A stretch of DNA of 64,000 nucleotides from CAYNST01 sp964434105 (lineage in GTDB: Bacteria > Pseudomonadota > Gammaproteobacteria > Pseudomonadales > Cellvibrionaceae), in the NCBI GenBank assembly GCA_964434105.1, contig CAYSTJ010000014.1:1-64000 (forward strand). Direction: 5' to 3'. Positions 16,761 through 26,229 of this stretch are shown piece by piece (within the stretch, counting starts at the first letter, position 1; the number at the start of each line of letters is the position of its first letter). Under the pieces are notes generated by a model. That model was not told where the DNA came from, made no database searches, and saw nothing but the letters and a program-made list of their open reading frames with translations. The translations under genes and the position numbers were made by a program.

Positions 16761-16980
16761 ACGGGTCCACTGTGTCGGTTGCCGGGAACAGGAAATCAGA
16801 ATTCAGCCGACCGCGCAGGGACAACCTGAACCCGCCGGCACTCACCATTCAGGTTAGACGCAGGTAGTCGCTTATGCCAGCAAATTGGCGGAATTGTTGG
16901 CATTCCCGCAACGCATCCGGCGAACGATGAAAAGTCACCATCCCCCGGTAGAACGGGCGGAACATCGTGCAATGAACGGC

Positions 16981-17769
16981 TTAGCTGCCGGCGTTGTTTT
17001 CGGGTTTCCCGGGGTCGGACGCCGCCGGTTCGGGATCCAGACTGACGTTGTAGCGCTCTTTCATTTGTTGCTCCAGTTCCTTGGCAGGAATATGGCGCAC
17101 ATCCATGCCGTGAACCAGATAAATGACATGTTCAGCAATGTTGCCTGCATGATCACCGATGCGCTCCAGGGCACGCAAGGCCCACATCACGTTCAGCACC
17201 CGCGATATCGCGCGCGGGTCCTCCATCATGTATGTAATTAGCTCTCTGATGGCGGTTCGGTAGTCCTGGTCCACCAGCTTGTCCTCCCGCACAACACGTA
17301 TGGCCGAATGAACATCAAACCGGGCGAACGCGTCGAGGGCGAGGTTAACCAACTGCATGACGCCGGAGCCAATATGCCGCAGCTCGGTATAACCCCGAGG
17401 CGAAGCGCCCCCGCCATCATTCAGTGCGATGGCCATTTTGGCAATTTTGTCGGCTTCATCCCCTATCCGCTCCAGGTCGCGGGTAGCGCGGGTAATCATC
17501 AACACCAGACGCAGGTCCGATGCGGCCGGCTGGCGTCGAGCCAGGATCAGCATACAGTCCTTGTCCAGCTCCAGTTCACGTCGATCAACTTCTTTTTCTG
17601 TATGCAGGACCTTGTCCGCCAGCGTGCCGTCGGCGGTTTCTATGGCCTTGATCGCATCGGACAACTGCTGTTCCACCAGGCCGCCCATTTCCAGAAATTT
17701 GGTGCGGATTTTCTCAAGGTCTTCATTGAACTGGTGGGAAATGTGTTTCTGCAGGTGCATTTTGTCCAT
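16981..17769 (-). CDS. phoU: Phosphate signalling protein PhoU
   Basis: A 262-residue PhoU with the two symmetrical three-helix PhoU repeats: FLEMGGLVEQQLSDAIKAIE in the first and ITRATRDLERIGDEADKIAKMA, then ALRALERIGDHAGNIAEHVIYLV for the metal-binding E/D motifs of both. PhoU damps the PhoR-PhoB signal when phosphate is plentiful, acting through the Pst transporter. The C-terminal tail (about 40 residues, ending in a Pro/Glu-rich stretch) is longer than in E. coli. ATG at 17769 fits the family start. It is the last gene of the pstSCAB-phoU run, 62 bases after pstB. Confidence 0.95.
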   Translation of the reverse strand: MDKMHLQKHISHQFNEDLEKIRTKFLEMGGLVEQQLSDAIKAIETADGTLADKVLHTEKEVDRRELELDKDCMLILARRQPAASDLRLVLMITRATRDLERIGDEADKIAKMAIALNDGGGASPRGYTELRHIGSGVMQLVNLALDAFARFDVHSAIRVVREDKLVDQDYRTAIRELITYMMEDPRAISRVLNVMWALRALERIGDHAGNIAEHVIYLVHGMDVRHIPAKELEQQMKERYNVSLDPEPAASDPGKPENNAGS

Positions 17770-17831
17770 GGACTTACCCTTTATCGCGCAATTTAACGGT
17801 GAGCGTGGTGAATTCGCGCCACGGCCCGGCA

Positions 17832-18773
17832 TCAACCAAAACGGCCGGTAATGTAGGATTCCGTCAGGTTGTGGTCCGGCGTGGTGAAGACCTTTTTGGT
17901 GTCATTCACCTCAATCAATTTTCCCAGGTGGAAGTAGGCCGTACGGTGTGAGACGCGGGCCGCCTGTTGCATGGAGTGAGTAACAATGGCAATCGTGTAG
18001 TTGCGGCTCAGCTCGGCAATCAGCTCTTCAATGCGTGCCGTCGCGATGGGATCCAGCGCCGAACACGGCTCGTCCATCAGTATGACCTCGGGGTTGACGG
18101 CGATGGTGCGCGCAATACAGAGCCTTTGCTGCTGGCCGCCCGATAGCCCTGTGCCGGGCGCACTGAGACGGTCTTTGACCTCGTCCCACAGGCCGGCCCG
18201 CCGCAGACTGGTTTCCACCACTTCTTCGAGGTCCACCCGACGGCTCACCAGACCGTGAATCTTGGGTCCGTAAGCCACATTGTCGAAGATTGATTTGGGA
18301 AACGGGTTGGGTTTCTGAAACACCATGCCCACACGCGCGCGCAACGGCACCACGTCGAGTTTTGAGTCGTATATATCTTCGCCGTCGAGACCGATATTAC
18401 CGGTGATCCGGCAGCTGTCGATGGTGTCGTTCATCCGGTTAAGGCAACGCAGAAACGTCGACTTCCCGCAGCCGGAGGGGCCAATCAGCGAAATCACCTC
18501 GTTCTCGCCAATGTCCAGATTCACATCGAAAATCGCTTGTGCCTTGCCGTAAAATACATTGACCTGTCGCACAGCAATTTTTGGATTGTCGACCAGGGGC
18601 TGACCCACGGTCTGGTAATCCGCACTGACACCCGCCTCCGGTTTAAACCCTTTTATGTCTGACATGTCATCGGGCTCATTGTTTTTCAGCTCTGACTGAA
18701 ATGCCACTTTCGGACCTACTGTACTTTGCATGTTACCAGTCTCCGGGGGAGTCATTGCAATACCTGTCGGCAT
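17832..18773 (-). CDS. pstB: Phosphate ABC transporter ATP-binding protein PstB
   Basis: PstB with Walker A GPSGCGKST, signature LSGGQQQRL, Walker B VILMDEP and the switch histidine in IVTHSMQQAARVS. It powers phosphate import with PstC and PstA. At 313 residues it is about 50 longer than E. coli PstB because of an N-terminal extension before IAVRQVNVFYGKAQAIF. The true start may lie at one of several in-frame ATGs between 18773 and about 18660, so the start is uncertain; the stop is firm. It follows pstA by 36 bases if the upstream start is used. Confidence 0.95.
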   Translation of the reverse strand: MPTGIAMTPPETGNMQSTVGPKVAFQSELKNNEPDDMSDIKGFKPEAGVSADYQTVGQPLVDNPKIAVRQVNVFYGKAQAIFDVNLDIGENEVISLIGPSGCGKSTFLRCLNRMNDTIDSCRITGNIGLDGEDIYDSKLDVVPLRARVGMVFQKPNPFPKSIFDNVAYGPKIHGLVSRRVDLEEVVETSLRRAGLWDEVKDRLSAPGTGLSGGQQQRLCIARTIAVNPEVILMDEPCSALDPIATARIEELIAELSRNYTIAIVTHSMQQAARVSHRTAYFHLGKLIEVNDTKKVFTTPDHNLTESYITGRFG

Positions 18774-18809
18774 GGCGTCGTAAAAAATTCTGTTGTTGCC
18801 ACGGGTTGA

Positions 18810-20102
18810 TTACCACCGTCGTTCCAGACGCCTGCGCAGCAGCACGGCCAACGCATTCATGCAAACCAGAAACATCAGCAGCACCATGATGGCCGCAGAT
18901 GTCCGTTCGACAAATGCCCGCTCGGGACTGTCGGACCACAGGAATACCTGCACCGGCAAAACCGTTGCAGGGTCGGTAATACTGCCCGGAATATCCATGA
19001 TAAAAGCCACCATTCCAATCATCAGCAGCGGTGCCGTTTCGCCCAGTGCCTGTGCCATACCCAGTATTGCGCCCGTCAGCATGCCGGGCGTGGCCAATGG
19101 CAGCACATGGTGCAGAATCACTTGCATTTTCGATGCACCAATGCCCAGAGCCGCTTCGCGAATGCTGGGCGGCACTGCCTTGATGGCATTGCGGCTGGAA
19201 ATAATAATGGTCGGCAGCGTCATCAGACTGAGCACAAGCCCGCCCACCAGCGGAATCGAGCGGGGCATGCCGAACAGACCGATAAAAATCGACAGGCCGA
19301 GCAGACCGAATATGATCGACGGCACGGCGGCCAGGTTACTGATGTTAACCTCGATAAAATCGGTAAACCGGTTCTTGCGGGCATATTCTTCCAGGTAAAC
19401 CGCAGCAGCCACGCCCACCGGGAATGACAGCAGAAAGGTGACCAGCAGGGTGAGCAGACTGCCCGTAACGGCGCCAAGTATGCCGGCCATTTCCGGTTCA
19501 CTGGAATCGCCAGAGGTAAACAGTACGGTATTGAACCGTGTCTTGAGGTCCCCATCTTCCACCAATTCATGGATGCGGGCTATCTGTGTAACGTCGACGC
19601 GGGCTTCGTAGGCGTTCCCCGCCTTGAATGATTTGTAATAAGTGTCGATATCGTCATCGGCCAGAAGCCACACACTGATTTCCTGGTTCAGTAACTGCGG
19701 CCTGTCAATCAACCGGTCGCGCAGATCATAGGCCGCGCCGATACTGATCATACGGTTCAGGGCCCGCCGTTCCTGCCGATCGGTCACGTCCGGAAACCGC
19801 TGGGCCAGCGCCTCGCGGATAATGCCGTCGTAATAGGCATCATTCAGTTGTCCGGTGTCAGTTACGTCGTCGATTTCAAGCGTTTCCGCATCAAAAACGA
19901 TATTAAGACGTATATAGGTCTGCTGGAAGCCGCTCAAGCCGCTGCCAAATATTTCAATGAACAGCGCCAGCAATGCGATCAACCCTACGGCTACCGACGC
20001 CAGACCGAACAGACGAAAGCGTCGCTCGGCGCGATAGCGCTTTTTAAGGCTGCGCTGGACCAGCGCCGACTGGCTCAGAGACTTATCAGTCATATTGTTC
20101 AC
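18810..20102 (-). CDS. pstA: Phosphate ABC transporter permease PstA
   Basis: A 430-residue permease of the long PstA type. After the first membrane helix (about 33-53) comes a periplasmic insert of about 150 residues (DUF3333-like, with DDVTDTGQLNDAYYDGIIREAL), then the permease core from about 205 with the coupling loop AIKAVPPSIREAALGIGASKMQVILHHVLP. It forms the channel with PstC. The first ATG (20102) or the one three codons later may be used. It overlaps the 3' end of pstC by 17 bases, so the two are translationally coupled. Confidence 0.95.
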   Translation of the reverse strand: MNNMTDKSLSQSALVQRSLKKRYRAERRFRLFGLASVAVGLIALLALFIEIFGSGLSGFQQTYIRLNIVFDAETLEIDDVTDTGQLNDAYYDGIIREALAQRFPDVTDRQERRALNRMISIGAAYDLRDRLIDRPQLLNQEISVWLLADDDIDTYYKSFKAGNAYEARVDVTQIARIHELVEDGDLKTRFNTVLFTSGDSSEPEMAGILGAVTGSLLTLLVTFLLSFPVGVAAAVYLEEYARKNRFTDFIEVNISNLAAVPSIIFGLLGLSIFIGLFGMPRSIPLVGGLVLSLMTLPTIIISSRNAIKAVPPSIREAALGIGASKMQVILHHVLPLATPGMLTGAILGMAQALGETAPLLMIGMVAFIMDIPGSITDPATVLPVQVFLWSDSPERAFVERTSAAIMVLLMFLVCMNALAVLLRRRLERRW

Positions 20103-21483
20103 GGTACTTCCTTACGATATGCAGGGCGATGTAATTGAGCGCCAGGGTGACGACAAACAGCACCAGTCCAAGCGCAAACGCTGCCAGCGTTTTGGCACTG
20201 TCAAATTCCTGATCGCCCACCAGCAGTGTAACTATCTGCACCGTTACTGTCGTGACCGCGTCGAATGGATTGGCAGTGAGATTGGCCGCCATGCCCGCTG
20301 CCATGACCACGATCATGGTTTCGCCAATTGCACGGGACCCGGCCAGCAATATGCTGCCGACGATACCGGGCAAGGCAGCCGGAATAACCACCTGACGCAC
20401 CACTTCTGACTGGGTAGAGCCAAGACCCAGCGCGCCATCGCGCAGGCTTTGGGGCACCGCGTTGATAACGTCGTCCGACAAAGAGGAAATAAACGGGATA
20501 ATCATCACGCCCATCACCAGGCCGGCTGCCAGCGCACTCTCGGAACTGATGACCATCCAGTTATCCAGCCCCAGCCGAATGCCCATATCCCGAATAAATG
20601 GCGCCACGGTCAACGCCGCAAAAAAGCCATAAACTACTGTCGGAATGCCGGCGAGAATCTCCAGCATCGGCTTGATGATGTTACGCGCGCGGGCACCGGC
20701 ATATTCCGACAGGTAGATCGCCACCATCAACCCGGTGGGCACGGCCACGATCAGGGCGATGCCGGCGATAAACAGGGTGCCGGCGAACAGCGGGACCGCA
20801 CCGAAACTGCCAGAACTGCCCTGCTGATCTTCCCGAATGGCGGTCTGCGGACTCCAGTCCAGCCCGAATAAAAACTCAACTGGCGAGACCCGCTGAAAGA
20901 AACGGATGGATTCGAACAGTACCGACAGCACAATGCCAATTGTCGTCAGAATCGCAAGAGAGGCGCAGCACAGCAAAGCCAGGCGGAACAGGTTTTCCAC
21001 GCGAGTGCGCGCCCGCAGTGCGGGATGAATGCGTACCCAGATCATCAACCCGCCGATCAGTGCCGCACTCAGGGCGAGGGCTGTCATCCCCCAGCGATTG
21101 ATCTGCCGCAGGGATTCCAGGCGCTCCGCGGCCGCCACCAGCGCCGGGTCCTGATCGACGGGCGATACATTGCCGACCGCAATATTGTGCACCTGATTCA
21201 TAACCAGATCCAGACTGCCACCCGCCGAGTCCACTGCGTCCTGAGGCACCATCGATTGCACTATACTGCGGATTATCGGGTCATCGAACACGGCCCATAC
21301 CAGCACAACCATCACGCCAGGCAAGGCGCACCAGAAGGCGGTTAGCGAGCCGTAGTAGACCGGCAGGGAATTCAGCGTCTGCAATCCCGCCGGACCGGCC
21401 AGTTGCAATGACCGGGCTCGCCCGGCGACAAACGACGCGAGCGCCAGCAACATAAGTGCACAAAGTAAAATGGATATATTCAT
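20086..21483 (-). CDS. pstC: Phosphate ABC transporter permease PstC
   Basis: A 465-residue permease of the long PstC type. The first helices (about 1-20 and 40-62) and a periplasmic insert (VPQDAVDSAGGSLDLVMN) precede the transport core, which has VFLIAGIALIVAVPTGLMVAIYLSEY-like helices and the coupling loop INAVPQSLRDGALGLGSTQSEVVRQVVIPAALPG. ATG 21483 (MNISILLCALML) starts at the first helix; the same frame is open 15 codons further upstream. The 285-base gap to pstS is mostly filled by a MITE, which may separate pstS from the rest of the operon. Confidence 0.93.
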   Translation of the reverse strand: MNISILLCALMLLALASFVAGRARSLQLAGPAGLQTLNSLPVYYGSLTAFWCALPGVMVVLVWAVFDDPIIRSIVQSMVPQDAVDSAGGSLDLVMNQVHNIAVGNVSPVDQDPALVAAAERLESLRQINRWGMTALALSAALIGGLMIWVRIHPALRARTRVENLFRLALLCCASLAILTTIGIVLSVLFESIRFFQRVSPVEFLFGLDWSPQTAIREDQQGSSGSFGAVPLFAGTLFIAGIALIVAVPTGLMVAIYLSEYAGARARNIIKPMLEILAGIPTVVYGFFAALTVAPFIRDMGIRLGLDNWMVISSESALAAGLVMGVMIIPFISSLSDDVINAVPQSLRDGALGLGSTQSEVVRQVVIPAALPGIVGSILLAGSRAIGETMIVVMAAGMAANLTANPFDAVTTVTVQIVTLLVGDQEFDSAKTLAAFALGLVLFVVTLALNYIALHIVRKYREQYD

Positions 21484-21586
21484 ACGATGCCCGAATCGTT
21501 GCGTGCCAAAACTGCCCACACACAGCAAGAGGCCACAGCTTCCGACGCTGCTTGATGCTGTGGCCGCGTTAAATCAGAAATTGCAT

Positions 21587-21761
21587 GTAACTATTCAGCT
21601 CACACCCCGATTTGCCCTTAGCTGCGTTAAAAAATGGTCACAAACCTGTCGGGACAGGTTTGAACGCCTGCCCAGGCACACAAGTAAACTCACATTTTTC
21701 GCCTTGCTCTGAACAAATCTGGATGCAATCTGCACAGTTACGACACGAGCTGAATAGTTAC
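21587..21761. mobile_element. IS66-like MITE, 175 bp, between pstS and pstC
   Basis: GTAACTATTCAGCTC at 21587-21601 is repeated exactly inverted at 21747-21761. AATTGCAT flanks the element directly on both sides (21579-21586 and 21762-21769), an 8-base target duplication. GTAA ends and 8-base duplications are known traits of the IS66 family. The element encodes no transposase and contains a hairpin AAACCTGT-CGGG-ACAGGTTT at about 21642-21661. The right-hand duplication runs into the pstS stop codon, so the insertion hit the very end of pstS. A truncated relative lies at 32506-32615. Confidence 0.9.
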
Positions 21762-21768
21762 AATTGCA

Positions 21769-22818
21769 TTACAGTGCCTGCAATGTCTCCATTTTCTTGA
21801 CCTGTCTGGCAATCGATCGGCGGCGGTCTTTAGCCAGCGGAATCATGCCTTTCTCCGACAGATAGCCGTCTTCACCCCAGGCCCGCTCATGCGTGAATTC
21901 CTTCAGGTATTCGCGCAGACCCGGGATAACGTCCATATGCGCTTTTTTGGCATAGAAATACAAAGGACGTGATATCGGGTAACTGCCGTCCGAGATACTG
22001 TCAAACGTGGGCTCTTTACCGTCTATTTTCACAGCTTGTACTTTGTCGGCATTCTGATCGAGGAAGCTGAACCCGAATATCCCGAACGACTGCGGGTTCT
22101 CCACCAGCTTGCGAACAATCAGGTTATCGTTCTCACCGGCTTCCACAAATGCGCCATCTTCGCGCAGCCCATGACAGATCGCCTTGAAGCGGTCCTTGTT
22201 ACTGCTTTGCAGTGCGTTGATCCAGTCGAAAGCAACGCAGCCCCCTTCCATGGCCATTTCAACAAAAGCGTCGCGCGTACCGGAAGTGGGTGGCGGCCCC
22301 ATGACTGTGATAGACCGATCCGGCAATGCCGGATTAACCTGCTTCCAGGTTTTGTAGGGATTGTCCACCAACTTCTCACCACCTTTAGGGTCCGGGACCA
22401 TTTTCGCCAGTGCCAGAAACAGATCCCTGCGGCTGATATCCATGGGTTCGGCCTTGACGCTGTTCGCGACCACTATGCCGTCGTGGCCGATCAACACCTC
22501 CACAATGTCATTCACGCCGCCCGTTTTGCAGGCGTCCAGTTCGGACTGTTTGATACGGCGTGAAGCATTGGCTATATCCGGTGTCCCGACGCCAATGCCT
22601 TTACAAAACTCCATAAAACCACCGCCTGTCCCCGTCGGCTCCACTTTGGGCGCTTTGAAATCCTTGTTGCGTAAACCGAAACGTTCCGCAACAACTTTGG
22701 AAAACGGGTAGACTGTGGAAGAACCCACTATCATAATCTGATCACGATTCGCCTGGGCATGGCCCGCAGTCAGCGCCATGGTCGCCGCACAGGTCAGTCC
22801 GAAAATGAGTTTTTTCAT
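21769..22818 (-). CDS. pstS: Periplasmic phosphate-binding protein PstS
   Basis: A 349-residue secreted binding protein: signal peptide MKKLIFGLTCAATMALTAGHAQA, then IVGSSTVYPFSKVVAERFG and the phosphate-loop segment VEPTGTGGGFMEFCKGIG, and GPPPTSGTRDAFVEMAM. It captures phosphate in the periplasm and delivers it to PstCA. It is the longer PstS type found with long PstC/PstA. ATG 22818 has GGAGG seven bases upstream. The stop codon lies at the junction with the MITE target duplication. Tandem Pho boxes lie 69 bases upstream of the start. Confidence 0.95.
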   Translation of the reverse strand: MKKLIFGLTCAATMALTAGHAQANRDQIMIVGSSTVYPFSKVVAERFGLRNKDFKAPKVEPTGTGGGFMEFCKGIGVGTPDIANASRRIKQSELDACKTGGVNDIVEVLIGHDGIVVANSVKAEPMDISRRDLFLALAKMVPDPKGGEKLVDNPYKTWKQVNPALPDRSITVMGPPPTSGTRDAFVEMAMEGGCVAFDWINALQSSNKDRFKAICHGLREDGAFVEAGENDNLIVRKLVENPQSFGIFGFSFLDQNADKVQAVKIDGKEPTFDSISDGSYPISRPLYFYAKKAHMDVIPGLREYLKEFTHERAWGEDGYLSEKGMIPLAKDRRRSIARQVKKMETLQAL

Positions 22819-22870
22819 GAGTCCTCCAGTCAATTACACAGACGCAGGCTGCGCCTGATGATTACCGGGC

Positions 22871-22915
22871 ATGCTAAGGTCAAACTATTACAGTTATATT
22901 GCAGTTATGTGGCAG
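22871..22915 (-). promoter_or_regulatory. Tandem Pho boxes and -10 element of the pst operon
   Basis: On the - strand three 7-base repeats CTGCCAC, CTGCAAT and CTGTAAT (22915 down to 22887) are each separated by ATAA, the 11-base period of PhoB sites. Ten bases downstream TAGCAT (22876-22871) is a fair -10, the usual layout where PhoB replaces the -35. pstS should therefore be induced by phosphate limitation. The remaining sequence up to the GH115 start shows nothing else clear. Confidence 0.85.
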
Positions 22916-23096
22916 TTTCGGGAAATTCCACCGTTTCGCGCAGCAGGTACAATGTTGCCGCAATCAACAGTGAAGTTTTTTATCACCCGCCGAACTGCTA
23001 TAAATCCTATAATTGGTTATTTTGGCGTTTCCGCGAAAGCGGATGGCCCAACCCCATATCAAATCCACCCACATTGTATGATTGAGGAGTACCCCT

Positions 23097-26042
23097 ATGC
23101 CTCTGGCGATGCCATGCCCCCAAACCCAGCAAGCCCCACCTGGCCGTATTCTCTGGCCAATCGCGTTATGTGTGTTGATTTTACTGACACTGTTGACCAC
23201 ACCCGTGGCGAAAGCCGCTTTGGGCGAGCCGACCTACGTTACCGAGAAATCCCGACGTGGCGCTCTGACGCTTGTGGACAAAAAACGCACAGCACAACTC
23301 TTCATTCACCCCGAGGACCACAAAGGCGCTATCCGGGCTTTCGGCGATCTGCAGAAGGATATTGAACGGGTTACCGGCAAAACCGCGGTACGCGTGGATG
23401 CCGCCGACTCCCTTGAAGGCCACGCGGTAATTGCCGGCACTATCGGGCACAATCCGCTGATTGATCGCCTGATCGCCGAGGGCAGGATCGATCCGGCGGC
23501 GATTACCGGGCGCTGGGATGCGTATCATATGGAAGTGGTGGAAAACCCGCTGGACGGCGTGGAGCGCGCACTGGTCATAGCCGGTGCCGATATGCGCGGG
23601 ACCATTTACGGCATCTATGACCTTTCCGAGGAAATTGGCGTGTCACCATGGTACTACTGGGCGGACGTACCCGTTGAACGTAAAAATTCCCTGTACATTC
23701 TCAAGGACACCCGCATCCAGGATGCGCCGGTGGTGAAATACCGCGGCATTTTTCTGAACGATGAAGCGCCGGCACTGACGGGCTGGGTGCAGGAAAACCA
23801 CGGCGACTACAACCACGAGTTCTACGTCAAGGTGTTTGAATTATTGTTGCGCCTGAAAGCCAACTTTATGTGGCCCGCCATGTGGAACAATGCCTTTGCC
23901 GATGATGACCCGCAGAATATGATTTTGGCGGACGAGTATGGCATTGTCATGAGCACCTCCCACCATGAACCCATGATGCGCGCCGACAAGGAATGGAATC
24001 GGTATGGCAAGGGGGCCTGGGAATATTCCACCAACCCAAGTGAACTTTACAAGTTCTGGGAAGATGGCGCCAGACGAAACAAGAACTATGAGAGCGTCTA
24101 CACGCTGGGTATGCGCGGCCAGGAAGATGCGCCCATGAGCGAAGGCGAAAACATCGAGCTGCTTGAAACAATCGTTAAAGATCAACGTGAAATTATTGCC
24201 AGGGTTTTCGGCGAAGACAACCTCACCAGCGTGCCGCAGGTCTGGTGCCTGTATAAAGAAGTTCAGGCTTACTATGAAAAAGGCATGCGCGTACCGGACG
24301 ACGTTATCCTGCTTTGGACCGACGACAACTGGGGCAATATTCGCCGCCTGCCGACCCCTGAGGAACGCGAACGTGAGGGCGGCGCCGGCATCTATTACCA
24401 TTTCGACTATGTCGGTGGCCCGCGCTCGTACCGCTGGATCAATAACACGCCGGTGGCCAAAATCTGGGAGCAGATGAACCTCGCCTGGCACTATGAAGCC
24501 AATCAGATCTGGATCGTCAATGTCGGCGACCTCAAACCCATGGAATATCCCACTGAGTTTTTCCTGCGCATGGCATGGAACCCCGAACGCTGGGGTCGCG
24601 AAAGCATCTCCGAGTTTGGCGTACTGTGGGCAACACGCGAATTCGGCGCCCGGTACGCGGAGGAAATTGAAGCCTTGATGACCGGCTATACCCGTCACAA
24701 TGGACGGCGCAAGCCGGAACTGATGGAACCGGACACCTATAGCCTGTTGCATTATGATGAGGCCAACCGTATCAGCGCCGAGCTGGACGACCTGGTGACC
24801 CGGGCCGAAGCGCTGTATGAAAAAATGCCGGCCGAGAAAAAAGATGCTTTTTTTCAGCTGGTACTGCACCCGGTCAAGGCTACCGCTGTGCTGACCCAAA
24901 TGAATATCGCCATTGGCAAAAACCGTCTGCACGCCAGTCAGGGCCGGGCAAATGCCAATGAACATGCCCAACGGGCCAAGGCGCTGTTTGCGGCCGACGC
25001 CGAACTCACCACCCGCTACCATACCTTCAACGGCGGCAAGTGGAATCACTTTATGAGTCAGCCGCACATCGGTTACACCAACTGGAATAATCCGGAAGGT
25101 AACCAGCTGCCCTGGCTGGCAAGTTATGAACCCGGGAAATATGCCGAGATGGGCATCGCCATTGAAGGCATCGCTGCCGGATGGCCTGCCGCCGTTCCCG
25201 GCACCTGGCCACACAAGGGCGCCTTCGAGCTGAATTTCGATCGCAATGGCAAGTCCGAACGCTGGATGGAGATCTACAACCGGGGAACAGAACCGTTTGA
25301 CTTTACCGTCACCCCCAAAGCCGACTGGATCAAGGTGAGCCGCAAGAAAGGCAGCGTACAGGTCAGCGAAGAAATCACCGTGTCCATTAACTGGCGCAAA
25401 GCGCCTGCGGGGATAAGCAAAGGCGTCATTGAGGTGCGCGGTACGGGCTGGCAGGGCGCGCACATTGCCGTCAACATTAACAACCCCGAGCCCGCGCTGC
25501 TGCGTGCTGCCAAAGGCTTTCTCGAAGCTGACGGTTACATCGCCATGGAAGCGGCCAGTTTCAGTAGAAATCAGCCGGTTGATGAATTTCAATGGCTGGA
25601 AATACCGCAGCACGGTCGTACACAAAGTTCCATGTCGGTGTTCCCTGTTACTGATCGGAGCTTTGAAGCGCCGTCCGAGGCACCTTACCTGGAATATGAC
25701 GTGACCTTTTTCAGCACGGGCGAGTTTGAAGTGCAACTGCTGCTGGCGCCGAGCTGGCCTGTCGTCCCCGGCCGCGGCCTGCGCTACGGCATAGCCATCG
25801 GCGACGAAACGCCGCAGGTCATCGACTTTCTGGAAGGCATGGACGACACCGATGCCGGCTGGGAGGAGTCTGTGAAAGATGGTGTACGGGTGGGCCGCAG
25901 CACCCACAACATTGAGCAGCCCGGTCCCACCAGGCTACGCATTTACGGTATCGATCCGGCCGTCACTGTGCAGAAAATTCTGGTAGACACCGGCGGACTG
26001 CTGCCCAGCTACCTGGGGCCACCGCAAAGTCCCAAAAAGTAA
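23097..26042 (+). CDS. GH115 xylan alpha-1,2-glucuronidase
   Basis: A 981-residue secreted glycoside hydrolase of family 115. A signal segment (about 21-43, ending VAKA) is followed by the family pattern: VIAGADMRGTIYGIYDLSEEIGVSPWYYWADVPV, KYRGIFLNDEAPALTGWV, NFMWPAMWNNAFADD, GIVMSTSHHEPMMRADKEW and VWCLYKEVQAYYEKGM, then the C-terminal GH115 domains. The enzyme removes (4-O-methyl-)glucuronic acid from glucuronoxylan. No anchor is seen, so it is periplasmic or released. GAGGAG at 23084-23089 stands before ATG 23097; a TTG five codons earlier is less likely. No other carbohydrate-active gene is near, so it is not part of a visible polysaccharide locus. The neighbouring TRAP permeases could import an acidic sugar, but this is a guess. 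Confidence 0.92.
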   Translation: MPLAMPCPQTQQAPPGRILWPIALCVLILLTLLTTPVAKAALGEPTYVTEKSRRGALTLVDKKRTAQLFIHPEDHKGAIRAFGDLQKDIERVTGKTAVRVDAADSLEGHAVIAGTIGHNPLIDRLIAEGRIDPAAITGRWDAYHMEVVENPLDGVERALVIAGADMRGTIYGIYDLSEEIGVSPWYYWADVPVERKNSLYILKDTRIQDAPVVKYRGIFLNDEAPALTGWVQENHGDYNHEFYVKVFELLLRLKANFMWPAMWNNAFADDDPQNMILADEYGIVMSTSHHEPMMRADKEWNRYGKGAWEYSTNPSELYKFWEDGARRNKNYESVYTLGMRGQEDAPMSEGENIELLETIVKDQREIIARVFGEDNLTSVPQVWCLYKEVQAYYEKGMRVPDDVILLWTDDNWGNIRRLPTPEEREREGGAGIYYHFDYVGGPRSYRWINNTPVAKIWEQMNLAWHYEANQIWIVNVGDLKPMEYPTEFFLRMAWNPERWGRESISEFGVLWATREFGARYAEEIEALMTGYTRHNGRRKPELMEPDTYSLLHYDEANRISAELDDLVTRAEALYEKMPAEKKDAFFQLVLHPVKATAVLTQMNIAIGKNRLHASQGRANANEHAQRAKALFAADAELTTRYHTFNGGKWNHFMSQPHIGYTNWNNPEGNQLPWLASYEPGKYAEMGIAIEGIAAGWPAAVPGTWPHKGAFELNFDRNGKSERWMEIYNRGTEPFDFTVTPKADWIKVSRKKGSVQVSEEITVSINWRKAPAGISKGVIEVRGTGWQGAHIAVNINNPEPALLRAAKGFLEADGYIAMEAASFSRNQPVDEFQWLEIPQHGRTQSSMSVFPVTDRSFEAPSEAPYLEYDVTFFSTGEFEVQLLLAPSWPVVPGRGLRYGIAIGDETPQVIDFLEGMDDTDAGWEESVKDGVRVGRSTHNIEQPGPTRLRIYGIDPAVTVQKILVDTGGLLPSYLGPPQSPKK

Positions 26043-26128
26043 ACACCCACCGCACCACGGCGCAGGCAGCGCGTGGTGCGGCATTAATCACCGTTTCCAT
26101 CCCCGTCCGCTTTTCTTTACAATGCCCG

Positions 26129-26200
26129 GGGTCTGCTGACGTTCCATCATCGCCGCTGTTTTGCCTGAAGGGCTGGGGATGATGGAACGTCAGCAGACCC
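26129..26200. repeat. Short palindromic element, copy 2 of family B
   Basis: Perfect 23-base arms (26129-26151 and 26178-26200) beginning GGGTCTGCTGACGTT enclose a 26-base loop. The arms match those at 7327-7377 apart from a few substitutions; the loops are unrelated. The right arm lies 30 bases before the DctQ start and could affect its expression. Confidence 0.85.
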
Positions 26201-26229
26201 TCACATCTCGTCGAATAAAAATTATAACC

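Noticed and set aside
23841..25907. 688-codon minus-strand frame opposite the GH115 gene
   Set aside because: A shadow of the GC-rich codon pattern of the GH115 gene, without family features.
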